In this document: piece by piece, positions 30,996-39,724 of the stretch
Numbering within the stretch: position 1 is the first letter of the stretch
Layout: each line of letters begins with the position of its first letter
Assembly: GCA_000381565.1 (NCBI GenBank)
Contig: KB906724.1
Location: 2,998,674 to 3,062,673, forward strand
Direction: 5' to 3'
Source: Oxalobacteraceae bacterium AB_14
Lineage (GTDB): Bacteria > Pseudomonadota > Gammaproteobacteria > Burkholderiales > Burkholderiaceae_D
DNA: 64,000 bases
Made by a program: the position numbers and the translations under genes
Notes under the pieces: generated by a model
The model's database searches: none
What the model was told of the DNA's origin: nothing
Seen by the model: the letters and a program-made list of their open reading frames with translations, nothing else

Positions 30996-31082
30996 TGGTG
31001 CGAGGAGGGGGACTCGAACCCCCACACCATTGCTGGCGTCAGGACCTAAACCTGGTGCGTCTACCAATTTCGCCATCCTCGC
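30996..31082 (-). tRNA. tRNA-Leu (TAG)
   Basis: The minus strand begins GCGAGGATGGCGAAATTGG and is an 87-base class II tRNA with a long variable arm. The anticodon loop TTTAGGT gives anticodon TAG, the T-arm is GGTTCGAGTCC and CCA is encoded. It directly precedes tig. Confidence 0.96.
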
Positions 31083-31244
31083 GGCATGTTTGCACAAAAG
31101 CAAAGGGCGACCCGTAAGTGAAAACGGTCGCCCTATTCCCGCTGAACCCTGCGAGAGCTTTCAACTTCAACGCGGTATTTTAACGGGTTTTTCAGCGAAA
31201 TGTGACGATTTTTAATATGTCGCCAACATTCCGCTCATTTTCCC

Positions 31245-34200
31245 TTATTTCACCGGCTTTTTCACTCTAAACCACGCCGCATACAAGGCTGGCAGGAATA
31301 ATAAGGTTAATGCCGTGGCCAATACCAGGCCGCCCATGATCGCCACCGCCATCGGCCCCCAGAATACCGAGCGCGACAACGGTATCATCGCCAGCGCCGC
31401 CGCCGCGGCAGTTAGTATGATGGGACGGCAACGGCGCACCGCCGACTCGACGATCGCGGTCCACGGATCGTGGCCGGCCTTGATATCCTGCTCGATCTGG
31501 TCGACCAGGATCACCGAATTGCGGATGATCATGCCGAACAGCGCGATAATGCCCAGGTTGGCCACGAACCCCAGCGGACGGCCCAGCAGCAACAACGCCA
31601 TCGCCGCCCCCGCCACGCCCAGCGGGCCGGTCAGGAACACCAGCAGCGCCCGCGAGAAGCTGTGCAATTGCAGCATCAGCAAGGTGAAGATGATGAAGAT
31701 CGCCAGCGGCAGGTTGGCCGCGATCGACGCTTCCGCCGTGCCGCTATCGGCCGCCGCGCCCTTGACGGTGATGGCGTAGCCGGCCGGCAGGTTGTCGCGC
31801 AGCTGCTTGAGCTTGGGTTCGATCTGGCCGGAGACGGTCGGGCCCTGGATGTTGTCGGCCACGTCGGACTGCACGGTGATCGCCCATTCGCGCCCTTCGC
31901 GCCACACCACGCCCGGCTCCCACACGAAGTGCGCGCGGGCCAGCTGGCTGATCGGCACCGACTTGCCGCTGGCGGTCGGGATGTTCGTGTCGTTCAGGAT
32001 CGAAATGGTGTTGCGCTCCTCGATAGGCTGGCGGATCTGGATGTCGATCAGCTTGATGTCCTCGCGGAACTGGCCGATGGTGGTGCCGGACAGGATGGTG
32101 TTCGCCGCCCGCATCACGGTCTGCGACGTCACCCCCAGCGCGCGCATCTTGTCCTGGTCCAGGTCGAGGCGCAGCACCTTGATCGATTCATTCCAGTTGT
32201 CGTTGACGCCCAGCGTGTTCGGATTGGCGCGCATCAGGTCCTTGACCTGGTCGGCGATGGCGCGCACCTTGTCCACCTCGCCGCCGGTGACGCGGAACTG
32301 CACCGGATACGGCACCGGCGGCCCGTTCGGCAGCAGCTTGACGCGGCCGCGCACTTCCGGGAAGTCGCGCTTGAAGATGTCGACGATCTTGTCGCGCAGC
32401 GCGCCGCGGGCGTGCAGGTCCTTCGGCAGCACGACGATCTGCGACACGTTAGTCTGCGGGAAGATCTGGTCCAGCGGCAGATAGAAGCGCGGCGAACCGG
32501 TGCCGACGTAGCTGGTCACGCTGACCACGCCCTCCTGCTTGCGGATGAAGGCTTCGAATTTTTTCACCTGCGCCTCGTTGGCGGCGAAGGTCGTGCCTTC
32601 CGGCGTCCACAACTCGACCATCAGCTCGGGACGGCTGGAATCCGGGAAGAACTGCTTCTCGATGAACTTGAAGCCGTACACGCCCAGCGCGAACACCACC
32701 AGCGTCGCGACGATGGTGGTCTTGCGGAACTCGACGCACCAGTTGACCACCGCGCGGAACCTGCGGAAGCCCGGCGTGTCGAACAGGTCGTGCTCGCTGC
32801 CGCCGTCGGCATGCGGCTTGACCTTCAGCAGCACGTAGCCGATGTAGGGCGTGAACACCACCGCCACCACCCACGAAATCACCAGCGCCAGCGCATTGAC
32901 CGAGAACAGCGAGAAGGTGTACTCGCCGGCGGCCGACTTGGCCAGGCCGATCGGCAGGAAGCCCGCCACCGTGATCAGGGTGCCGGTCAGCATCGGAATC
33001 GCGGTCGAGGTGTAGGCGAAGGTGGCGGCGTCGAAGCGCGACATGCCCTCCTCCATCTTGCGCACCATCATTTCGACGGCGATGATGGCGTCGTCCACCA
33101 GCAGGCCCAGCGCGATGATCAGCGCGCCCAGCGAAATCTTGTGCAGGTCGATGTCGAGCATGCGCATGCACAGGAAGGTCACCGACAACACCAGCGGTAT
33201 GGTCAGCGCCACCACCAGGCCGGGACGCACGTCCAGCCGCAGCCTGGGCTTGGTATGCAGGCCCAGCGCGACAAAGCTGACGGCCAGCACGATCAGCACC
33301 GCCTCGATCAGCGTGTGCACGAACTCGCCCACCGAGGCCTTGACGGCCTCAGGCTGGTCGGAAACGCGCTCGAGCTCGATACCGACCGGCAGCTTGGCCT
33401 TCATCGCGGCGACGGTCTTCTCCATGTGCTTGCCAAGCTGGATGATGTTGCCGCCTTTTTCCATCGACACGCCCAGGCCGATCACTTCCTTGCCGTTGAA
33501 GCGCATCTTGTTGCCCGGCGGGTCCTGGTACTGGCGCTTGATGGTGGCGAAGTCGCCCAGGCGGAAGGTGGTGCCGTTGGCGCGCAGCTCCAGCTCTTCC
33601 AGGTCCTTGACGGTCTTCAGCGCGCCGGTCACGCGCACCTGCAGGTTGTCGGTCGGCGTCACCAGCACGCCGGTCGCCTCGACCGTGTTCTGGGTGGCGA
33701 TCTGGTTGGCGATGGCTTCGATCGGTATGCCCAGCTGGGCGAACTTCTGGTGCGAGAACTCGATGTTGATCTTCTCGTCCTGCACCCCGAACAGCTCGAC
33801 CTTGGACACCAGCGGCACGCCCAGCAGCTGCTGGCGCACGAAGTCGGCGTAATCCTTCATCTCGGCGTAGGAGAAGCCGTCGCCCGACAGCGCGAAGATG
33901 GAACCGTAGGTGTCGCCGAACTCGTCGTTGAAGAACGGCCCCTGCACGCCCGGCGGCAAGGTGCCGCGGATGTCGCCGATCTTCTTGCGCACCTGGTACC
34001 ACGACTGCGCCACTTCCTTGGGCGGCGCCGATTCGCGCAGCTTGAGGATGATGGTGGTCTCGCCCGGCTTGGAATAGCTGCTGATCTCGTCGATATCCGG
34101 CGTCTCCTGCAGCTTCTTCTCCAGCTTGTCGGTGACCTGCTCGGCCATCTGCAGCGAGGTCGCGCCCGGCCAGTTGGCCCGCACCACCATCGCGCGGAAG

Positions 34201-34331
34201 GTGAATGGCGGGTCCTCGTCCTGGCCCAGGCCGGAATAACTCAGCATGCCGCCTATCAGCAGCACCGCGATCAGGTAGCGCGTGAGCGGAATATGCTCCA
34301 GCGCCCAGCGCGAAAGATTAAAGCCCTTCAT
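31245..34331 (-). CDS. RND-family (HAE1-type) efflux transporter permease
   Basis: The 1028-residue inner-membrane protein has the twelve-helix RND layout with two large periplasmic loops. TM4 carries the adjacent aspartates of proton relay in LGLLVDDAIIAVE. The start MKGFNLSRWALEHIPLTRYL and the text SYSGLGQDEDPPFTFRAMVV match the AcrB-like subgroup near VexF/MexK-type multidrug permeases. It should export drugs, dyes or lipids with its adaptor partner. Its ATG overlaps the adaptor stop codon in an ATGA arrangement, so the two are coupled. No outer-membrane factor gene is next to it, so a TolC-like protein from elsewhere is needed. Confidence 0.95.
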   Translation of the reverse strand: MKGFNLSRWALEHIPLTRYLIAVLLIGGMLSYSGLGQDEDPPFTFRAMVVRANWPGATSLQMAEQVTDKLEKKLQETPDIDEISSYSKPGETTIILKLRESAPPKEVAQSWYQVRKKIGDIRGTLPPGVQGPFFNDEFGDTYGSIFALSGDGFSYAEMKDYADFVRQQLLGVPLVSKVELFGVQDEKINIEFSHQKFAQLGIPIEAIANQIATQNTVEATGVLVTPTDNLQVRVTGALKTVKDLEELELRANGTTFRLGDFATIKRQYQDPPGNKMRFNGKEVIGLGVSMEKGGNIIQLGKHMEKTVAAMKAKLPVGIELERVSDQPEAVKASVGEFVHTLIEAVLIVLAVSFVALGLHTKPRLRLDVRPGLVVALTIPLVLSVTFLCMRMLDIDLHKISLGALIIALGLLVDDAIIAVEMMVRKMEEGMSRFDAATFAYTSTAIPMLTGTLITVAGFLPIGLAKSAAGEYTFSLFSVNALALVISWVVAVVFTPYIGYVLLKVKPHADGGSEHDLFDTPGFRRFRAVVNWCVEFRKTTIVATLVVFALGVYGFKFIEKQFFPDSSRPELMVELWTPEGTTFAANEAQVKKFEAFIRKQEGVVSVTSYVGTGSPRFYLPLDQIFPQTNVSQIVVLPKDLHARGALRDKIVDIFKRDFPEVRGRVKLLPNGPPVPYPVQFRVTGGEVDKVRAIADQVKDLMRANPNTLGVNDNWNESIKVLRLDLDQDKMRALGVTSQTVMRAANTILSGTTIGQFREDIKLIDIQIRQPIEERNTISILNDTNIPTASGKSVPISQLARAHFVWEPGVVWREGREWAITVQSDVADNIQGPTVSGQIEPKLKQLRDNLPAGYAITVKGAAADSGTAEASIAANLPLAIFIIFTLLMLQLHSFSRALLVFLTGPLGVAGAAMALLLLGRPLGFVANLGIIALFGMIIRNSVILVDQIEQDIKAGHDPWTAIVESAVRRCRPIILTAAAAALAMIPLSRSVFWGPMAVAIMGGLVLATALTLLFLPALYAAWFRVKKPVK

Positions 34332-35470
34332 TTGGCGCGCTCCGCCACCACCGCAGGCGGGACTGGGGTCGACGCGGCCGGCAAGTCGTTACCGAGGATC
34401 TTGACCTTCTGGCCCGGCTTGAGCAGGTTGACGCCGGCCGTGACCACGGTCTGTCCAGCCTTGACACCGCCGGCCAGCACGATATCGTTGCCGGCCGCGC
34501 CGGCGATGGTCACCGGCACCAGCTTGACGACGCCGCCGTCGACCACCCACACCGACGAGGCCGATTTTTCATAATACAGCGCCGTCAACGGCACCTTGAT
34601 CTGCGGCGTGGCCGTCTTGGAGGCGAACTGCACCACGGCGGTCATGCCCAGCTTGGCTTCGGCCAGCGAGTCCGGGATCGCGACCTTGACGGTGTAAGTA
34701 CGGGTGGACGGATCGGCCACCGGCGATATCTCGCGGATCTTGCCGGCCACCGCGTTCTTCGGGTCGGCCCACAGGCGCACTTGCACGTCCGGCACGCGGC
34801 GCAAGGTGTCGACCTTGTCTTCCGGCAGGCCAATGACGATTTCCTTCTCGCCCTGCTTGGCGACGCGCACCACGGGCGTGCCCGGCTGCACCACCTGGCC
34901 GACTTCGGCATCGACCGCGGTCACCACGCCGTCGACATCGGACACCAGGCTGGCATAGCCCGCCTGGTTGGCCTGGCCGCGATAGGCCGCCTGCGAGGCG
35001 TCCACATTGGCCTGCGCCGCCTTGTAGGTGGAATCCTTGGCGTCGAGCACAGCCTGGCTGACGAAATTCTTGCTGCGCAATTCCTGATAGCGCTTGAGCT
35101 CGGCCTTGGCCAGGTCGCGGTTGGTTTCGGCCGCGCGCAGTCCGGCCAGCGCCTGCGCCTGCGACAGCTGCAAGTCCTGCGGATCGAGCTGCATCAGCAC
35201 CTGGCCATGCTTGACCAGCGTGCCGACGTCGACCTTGCGGGCGACGATCTTGCCGCCGACGCGGAAGGCCAGCCGCGATTCCACGCGGGCACGCACCTCG
35301 CCGGAAAACTCGGCGTTGACATCGACATCGCTGCTGGCGAGCACAATGGCGCGCACCGGGCGGATGTCTTCGGTTTTCTCGGCCGGCTTGGAACAAGCGG
35401 CCAGAACGGCGGCGGCTAACACGCCAAGTATGAGGGGGGAAATCTGACGCTGTTTTTTAAAGGCGACCAC
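34328..35470 (-). CDS. RND efflux periplasmic adaptor (membrane fusion) lipoprotein
   Basis: The 380-residue protein starts with a lipoprotein signal (ILGVLAAAVLAAC, lipobox Cys near residue 26), then the biotinyl-lipoyl, helical hairpin and beta-barrel regions of membrane fusion proteins: SGEVRARVESRLAFRVGGKI, then SDVDGVVTAVDAEVGQVV. It would link the RND permease to an outer-membrane channel. I place the start at GTG 35470 because AAGGA lies seven bases upstream and the signal then begins VVAFKKQRQ; the frame continues to an ATG at 35509. It is first in the pump operon and divergent from hpnC. Confidence 0.93.
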   Translation of the reverse strand: MVAFKKQRQISPLILGVLAAAVLAACSKPAEKTEDIRPVRAIVLASSDVDVNAEFSGEVRARVESRLAFRVGGKIVARKVDVGTLVKHGQVLMQLDPQDLQLSQAQALAGLRAAETNRDLAKAELKRYQELRSKNFVSQAVLDAKDSTYKAAQANVDASQAAYRGQANQAGYASLVSDVDGVVTAVDAEVGQVVQPGTPVVRVAKQGEKEIVIGLPEDKVDTLRRVPDVQVRLWADPKNAVAGKIREISPVADPSTRTYTVKVAIPDSLAEAKLGMTAVVQFASKTATPQIKVPLTALYYEKSASSVWVVDGGVVKLVPVTIAGAAGNDIVLAGGVKAGQTVVTAGVNLLKPGQKVKILGNDLPAASTPVPPAVVAERAK

Positions 35471-35521
35471 GGTGTATTCCTTTAGCTTGCTCTGGAGTGT
35501 AGATGGCACTACTATTACGGC

Positions 35522-35600
35522 TCGGAAATTAATGACTTTCCGTTAATTTATTATAAGCCGAGCCTATCCGTTTGCAAATGACTTTCGCGTCATTAATTTT
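35522..35600. promoter_or_regulatory. Two copies of a palindromic operator between RND pump and hpnC
   Basis: Copy 1 (about 35526-35549) reads AAATTAATGAC-TTTCC-GTTAATTT and copy 2 (about 35576-35600) reads AATGAC-TTTCGC-GTCATTAATTT. Their best arms are exact reverse complements (AAATTAATGAC / GTCATTAATTT), and AATGACTTTC recurs as a direct repeat 46 bp apart. Such doubled dyads in a pump promoter suggest a TetR/AcrR-type repressor, whose gene is not adjacent. Confidence 0.6.
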
Positions 35601-35626
35601 AACTATGCTTTTTAGCAATACAATTT

Positions 35627-36445
35627 ATGCCGGTTGAACACTACGAGAATTTCCCTGTTGCATCATTTCTGCTACCTCGCCGCCTGCGGCCGGCGGTGGA
35701 AACGATCTACGCCTTCGCCCGCAGCGCCGACGACCTGGCCGACGAGGGCGACGCCACGCCGGAACAACGGCTGGCCGCGCTGAACGGCTATGAGGCGGCG
35801 CTGGCGCATATCGAGGCGGGCGGCACGGGCCATGAACCGATGTTCGAACGGCTGGCGCAAGTGATCCGCGACCATGAGCTGCCGCTCAAGCCGCTGTACG
35901 AGCTGCTGTCGGCCTTCAAGCAGGATGTGCTGGTCAGCCGCTACGCGACCTACGACGCGCTGCTGGACTATTGCACCCGCTCGGCCAATCCGGTCGGCTT
36001 CCTGATGTTGCACCTGTACGGCCAGGCCGACGAGGAAAACATCCGCGATTCCGACGCCATCTGCACGGCGCTGCAATTGATTAACTTCCTGCAAGACGTG
36101 GCAATCGACCTGCATAAAGAGCGCATCTACATCCCATTGGAAGACCTGAACCGCTACGCGATCTCGCCGGCGGCGCTCGACCACGCCAGCGCCCGGCCGC
36201 GCTGGCGCTCGATGATGAGGTTCGAGGTCGACCGCGCCCGCGCGCTGATGCTGGGCGGCGCGCCGCTGGCGCTGCGCCTGAACGGCCGCATCGGTTTCGA
36301 GCTGCGCATGGTGGTGCAAGGCGGCCTGCGCATCCTGGACGCCATCGAAGCAGCCGAGTACGACGTCTTCCTGCACCGCCCCAAGCTGGCCAGGCGCGAT
36401 TGGCTGGGGATCTTCTGGGCGGCCGTACGGATGAAAAAGCAATAG
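35627..36445 (+). CDS. hpnC: Squalene synthase HpnC (hydroxysqualene-forming step)
   Basis: The 272-residue protein is a trans-isoprenyl diphosphate synthase of the squalene/phytoene synthase fold. The first aspartate-rich motif is SADDLADE (Asp35, Asp36, Asp39) and the second is QDVAIDLHKERIYIP near 160-175. In the HpnCDE route HpnC turns presqualene diphosphate into hydroxysqualene. The ATG at 35627 has no visible Shine-Dalgarno. hpnD and hpnE lie 0.8 kb downstream on the same strand, with a small ORF and an opposite-strand VOC gene between. No squalene-hopene cyclase is in the window, so the end product is not determined. Confidence 0.92.
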   Translation: MPVEHYENFPVASFLLPRRLRPAVETIYAFARSADDLADEGDATPEQRLAALNGYEAALAHIEAGGTGHEPMFERLAQVIRDHELPLKPLYELLSAFKQDVLVSRYATYDALLDYCTRSANPVGFLMLHLYGQADEENIRDSDAICTALQLINFLQDVAIDLHKERIYIPLEDLNRYAISPAALDHASARPRWRSMMRFEVDRARALMLGGAPLALRLNGRIGFELRMVVQGGLRILDAIEAAEYDVFLHRPKLARRDWLGIFWAAVRMKKQ

Positions 36446-36520
36446 CCGCGCACGATTAAATCGTTGCCTCTGCACAATTTCCCCTCCCCATGTTACCTTG
36501 GCGGCAAATGGAGAGGTGGC

Positions 36521-36721
36521 ATGATGCAAACAGAAGATCGGTCCCCGCGACCGGATATGGCAACATCGAAGGTGGTGGAATTGGGCGTCGACCTGCTGCA
36601 AAGCCGCGGTCGGGCATTCGCGTCGGAGTTTTTGGTGCGCAGGAATATTCCGTTCAGCGTCATCGTGCGGGTGCTGTCCGATCCGCCGGGACGCCGCCGC
36701 GCCGGCAGCCTGCGGCGCTAG
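36521..36721 (+). CDS. Small hypothetical protein (66 aa)
   Basis: The frame encodes 66 residues (MMQTEDRSPRPDMATSKVV to a basic end RRRAGSLRR). A purine-rich GGAGAGG site lies just upstream of the ATG. The middle part VVELGVDLLQSRGRAFA and FLVRRNIPFSVIVRVLSD looks like a compact helical protein. It is soluble with no signal peptide. I believe similar short proteins occur in related genomes but cannot confirm. It lies between hpnC and the VOC gene. Confidence 0.6.
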   Translation: MMQTEDRSPRPDMATSKVVELGVDLLQSRGRAFASEFLVRRNIPFSVIVRVLSDPPGRRRAGSLRR

Positions 36722-36737
36722 CGGCCCGGGACCAAAC

Positions 36738-37142
36738 TCAAGCCGGCGGGCCCTTCAGCTCGACCACATTGCCCTCCGGGTCGGTCAGATAGATCGATGG
36801 CCCCTTGCCTTCCGCGCCGTAGCGCGACTCCAGCTGCCCGGCTTGGACGCCGTGCGCCTGCAAGTGCGCGCGGATCGTCGCGTCGTCGAAAGGCTCGACC
36901 CGCAGGCAGAAGTGATCCATGTTGCGCCCCTCGGCGCCCGGCGGCGCCCCGCCCATGCGGCCCAGCTTGCCGTCCACCGGCACCAGGTCGATCAGGGAAC
37001 TGCCGGCGCGCAATTGCACCAGGCCGATTTCATCCTGCCGCCGCTCGACCGTACAGCCCAGCGCGCCGCAATAAAAGTCCAGCATGCGCTCCAGCCCGAC
37101 CACGCGCAGCACCAGATGATCGATTCCACGAATACCTATCAT
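36738..37142 (-). CDS. VOC-family (glyoxalase/bleomycin resistance-like) protein
   Basis: The 134-residue protein has the paired beta-alpha-beta units of the vicinal oxygen chelate fold. IDHLVLRVVGLERMLDFYC begins the first unit with a metal-ligand His, and MDHFCLRVEPFDDATI begins the second; LTDPEGNVVELKGPP near the end carries the Glu ligand. Substrate is unknown; the type includes glyoxalase I and dioxygenase relatives. Start ATG 37142 has a GGAGG site about eight bases upstream. It interrupts the hpnC-hpnD order on the opposite strand. Confidence 0.9.
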   Translation of the reverse strand: MIGIRGIDHLVLRVVGLERMLDFYCGALGCTVERRQDEIGLVQLRAGSSLIDLVPVDGKLGRMGGAPPGAEGRNMDHFCLRVEPFDDATIRAHLQAHGVQAGQLESRYGAEGKGPSIYLTDPEGNVVELKGPPA

Positions 37143-37229
37143 GCCCTTCCCTCCTTGCCGACAGAAGCCCACATTGTGACACTAAACCTATAGAATAGCG
37201 GCTTCGATGTCATCCTTGCTTTTTTATCC

Positions 37230-38063
37230 ATGTCTCCCGACGACTACTGCCAGCAAAAGACCGCCCAGAGCGGCTCCAGTTTCTACTACAGCTTCCTGTT
37301 CCTGCCGCCGGAGCGTCGCCGTGCCATCACCGCCCTGTATGCGTTTTGCCGCGAAGTCGATGACACCGTCGACGAATGCACCGACGAGTCGATCGCCCGC
37401 ATCAAACTATCCTGGTGGCGCAAGGAAATCGCCACTATGTACGAGGGGCAGCAGACCCACCCGGTCACGCAGGCGCTGCAACCGCACCTGGCCGCCTACA
37501 ACTTGCAACAGCAGCACCTGCAAGCGATCATCGACGGCATGGAGATGGACCTCAACCAGACCCGCTACCTCGATTACGCGGCGCTGAGCAAGTACTGCTG
37601 GCACGTCGCCAGCGTGGTCGGCATCCTGTCGGCCAGCATCTTCGGCGCGACCAGGCCGGAGACGCTGCAATACGCCGAGAAGCTGGGCCACGCCTTCCAG
37701 CTGACCAACATCATCCGCGACGTCGGCGAAGATGCGCGCAAAGGCCGCATCTACCTGCCAATCAATGAGCTGCAACAGTTCAACGTCACCGCCGCCGACT
37801 TGCTCAATGCCCGCCACAGCGAGAACTTCGAGAAGCTGATGGCTTTCCAGGCCGCCCGCGCGCAAAAGGTCTACGACGAAGCGTTCGCGCTGCTGCCGAA
37901 GCAAGACCGCCGCGCCCAGCGCCCCGGCCTGATGATGTCGGCCATCTACCGCACCTTGCTGACCGAAGTGGAAGCCGACGGCTACCATGTGCTCACCCAG
38001 CGCATCTCGCTCACGCCTATCCGCAAGCTCTGGCTGGCCTGGAAGACCTACATTCGTGGCTAA
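37230..38063 (+). CDS. hpnD: Presqualene diphosphate synthase HpnD
   Basis: The 277-residue protein is the second squalene/phytoene synthase-like enzyme in this set. It has YAFCREVDDTVDECTD with the first aspartate-rich motif and TNIIRDVGEDARKGRIYLP with the second. HpnD joins two farnesyl diphosphates to presqualene diphosphate, the substrate of HpnC. Length matches the family. Its stop codon overlaps the GTG start chosen for hpnE by 8 bp, which suggests coupled translation. Confidence 0.93.
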   Translation: MSPDDYCQQKTAQSGSSFYYSFLFLPPERRRAITALYAFCREVDDTVDECTDESIARIKLSWWRKEIATMYEGQQTHPVTQALQPHLAAYNLQQQHLQAIIDGMEMDLNQTRYLDYAALSKYCWHVASVVGILSASIFGATRPETLQYAEKLGHAFQLTNIIRDVGEDARKGRIYLPINELQQFNVTAADLLNARHSENFEKLMAFQAARAQKVYDEAFALLPKQDRRAQRPGLMMSAIYRTLLTEVEADGYHVLTQRISLTPIRKLWLAWKTYIRG

Positions 38064-39468
38064 CGAAGGCCAGGACAAGCGCGCCGGCAGGGCCGAGCCT
38101 GGGCTGACCTCGCGTTCGGTGGCCGTGATCGGCGGTGGCTGGGCCGGTTGCGCCGCCGCCGTCGAGATGGCGCGCGCCGGTTACAAGGTCACGCTGTTCG
38201 AAGCGGCCCGCACCCTGGGCGGCCGCGCCCGCCGCATCGAAACCGACCATCGCCAGCTGGACAACGGCCAGCACATCCTGCTGGGCGCCTACAGCGCAAC
38301 GCTGCAGCTGATGAAGCGCATCGGCGTCGACCGCGACCAGGCCCTGCTGTCGCTGCCGCTGCAAATGCGCTATCCGGCCGACAGCGGCGGCATGGATTTC
38401 GTCGCGCCCGGCCTGCCATTGCCCGCGCCGCTGCACCTGGCGCTGGCGCTGCTGCGCGCCAAAGGCCTGGAACGGGCCGACAAACTCAGCCTGGCGCGCT
38501 TTTCCACCACCGCGCGCTGGATGGGCTGGACCCTGCACGCCGATTGCAGCGTGAGCGAACTGCTGGAACGTTTCGATCAAACCCCGCGCCTGATCCAGCT
38601 GATGTGGCGCCCGCTATGCCTGGCCGCGCTGAACACGCCGCCGGAACGCGCCTCCGCGCAAGTGTTCCTCAACGTGCTGCGCGACAGCCTGGGCGCCAAA
38701 CGCAGCGCCTCGGACATGCTGCTGCCGCGCACCGACCTGTCCGCCCTGCTGCCCGAGGCGGCGGCGGCCTACGTCGAAGCGCATGACGGCTCGGTGCGCA
38801 CCGGCGCCAAGGTGCGGGCGCTGCGCTCCATCGAAGGCCGCTTGTGGCAGCTCGACATCAGCGGCGCGGCGGTGGGCGGCAACTGGAGCACCTATTTCAG
38901 CGGCGTGGTGCTGGCCACCGGCGCCAGCCAGGCCGCCGCCCTGCTGCACGGCATCCCCGACTGCGATACCTCGGCCCTGTGCCGGCAGCTGACCGGCTTC
39001 GAGTCCGAAGCCATCACCACCTGCTACCTGCAATACGACCCGGCCACGCGGCTGGAACTGCCCTTCTTCGCCCTGCTGGACGATACGGACCAGTACCAAT
39101 GGGGCCAGTTCGTGTTCGACCGCGGCCAGCTCGACGCCAAACAGGCCGGCCTGCTGGCGGTGGTCATCAGCGCCTCCGGCAGCGCCGCCGCGCAGAGCCA
39201 GGACTTGCTGGCCGAAGCCGTCGCGGTGCAACTGGCGGCGGTCTTCCAGCGCCCCGAGCTGGGGCGGCCGCTGTGGTTCAAGGTCATCACCGAGAAGCGC
39301 GCCACCTACGCCTGCACACCCGGCCTGGTGCGGCCGGACAACGCCAGCGGCCTGCCCGGCCTGGTGCTCGCCGGCGACTACACCGCCGGCGACTACCCGG
39401 CCACGCTGGAATCGGCGGTGCGCAGCGGCGTCGCCGCCGCCGGACTGCTCAAGGGGGCTACCATCTAG
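38056..39468 (+). CDS. hpnE: Hydroxysqualene dehydroxylase HpnE (FAD amine-oxidase family)
   Basis: The 470-residue flavoprotein has the dinucleotide-binding motif IGGGWAGCAAAVEMARAG near residue 23 and the GGRARR motif of the phytoene desaturase/amine oxidase family; the C-terminal FAD segment is LAGDYTAGDYPATLESAVRSG. HpnE reduces hydroxysqualene to squalene. I chose GTG 38056, which overlaps hpnD and has GGAAG about ten bases upstream; an ATG at 37987 would reach far into hpnD. It completes the FPP-to-squalene route with hpnC and hpnD. Confidence 0.92.
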   Translation: MANEGQDKRAGRAEPGLTSRSVAVIGGGWAGCAAAVEMARAGYKVTLFEAARTLGGRARRIETDHRQLDNGQHILLGAYSATLQLMKRIGVDRDQALLSLPLQMRYPADSGGMDFVAPGLPLPAPLHLALALLRAKGLERADKLSLARFSTTARWMGWTLHADCSVSELLERFDQTPRLIQLMWRPLCLAALNTPPERASAQVFLNVLRDSLGAKRSASDMLLPRTDLSALLPEAAAAYVEAHDGSVRTGAKVRALRSIEGRLWQLDISGAAVGGNWSTYFSGVVLATGASQAAALLHGIPDCDTSALCRQLTGFESEAITTCYLQYDPATRLELPFFALLDDTDQYQWGQFVFDRGQLDAKQAGLLAVVISASGSAAAQSQDLLAEAVAVQLAAVFQRPELGRPLWFKVITEKRATYACTPGLVRPDNASGLPGLVLAGDYTAGDYPATLESAVRSGVAAAGLLKGATI

Positions 39469-39582
39469 CCCCCCGTTTTGGTCGCCTGCCCCGCTGTTTA
39501 TGCAGCCTGTCACATGCCGATGGCATCCGGGCGAGCGCTTGCGTACAGTAGCACCATCGACAAAAGACACATTGGAATCAAC

Positions 39583-39720
39583 ATGAACATCGCTCTCCGC
39601 TTGAAAATCCTTGCCTTGATCGCCTTCGTCGCGGCCAGCACGGTGTCCATCGTGCAAACCGCACCGGTGGCGAGCAGCGCGATGGCCATGGCACACAGCA
39701 GCGCAACATTGGGTATCTGA
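39583..39720 (+). CDS. Small secreted or membrane peptide (45 aa), hypothetical
   Basis: The frame encodes 45 residues: basic start MNIALRLK, a hydrophobic segment (ILALIAFVAASTVSIVQ) and a short tail rich in Ala, Met and Ser. It could be a signal-peptide-bearing peptide or a one-pass membrane peptide. A GGA lies six bases before the ATG. Its stop is four bases before the DUF1700 start, so it looks like the first gene of that operon. I do not recognise a family. Confidence 0.5.
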   Translation: MNIALRLKILALIAFVAASTVSIVQTAPVASSAMAMAHSSATLGI

Positions 39721-39724
39721 CATC

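Noticed and set aside
31470..34574. Open frame of 1034 codons antisense to the RND permease
   Set aside because: The RND gene is certain; this frame has no recognisable domain.
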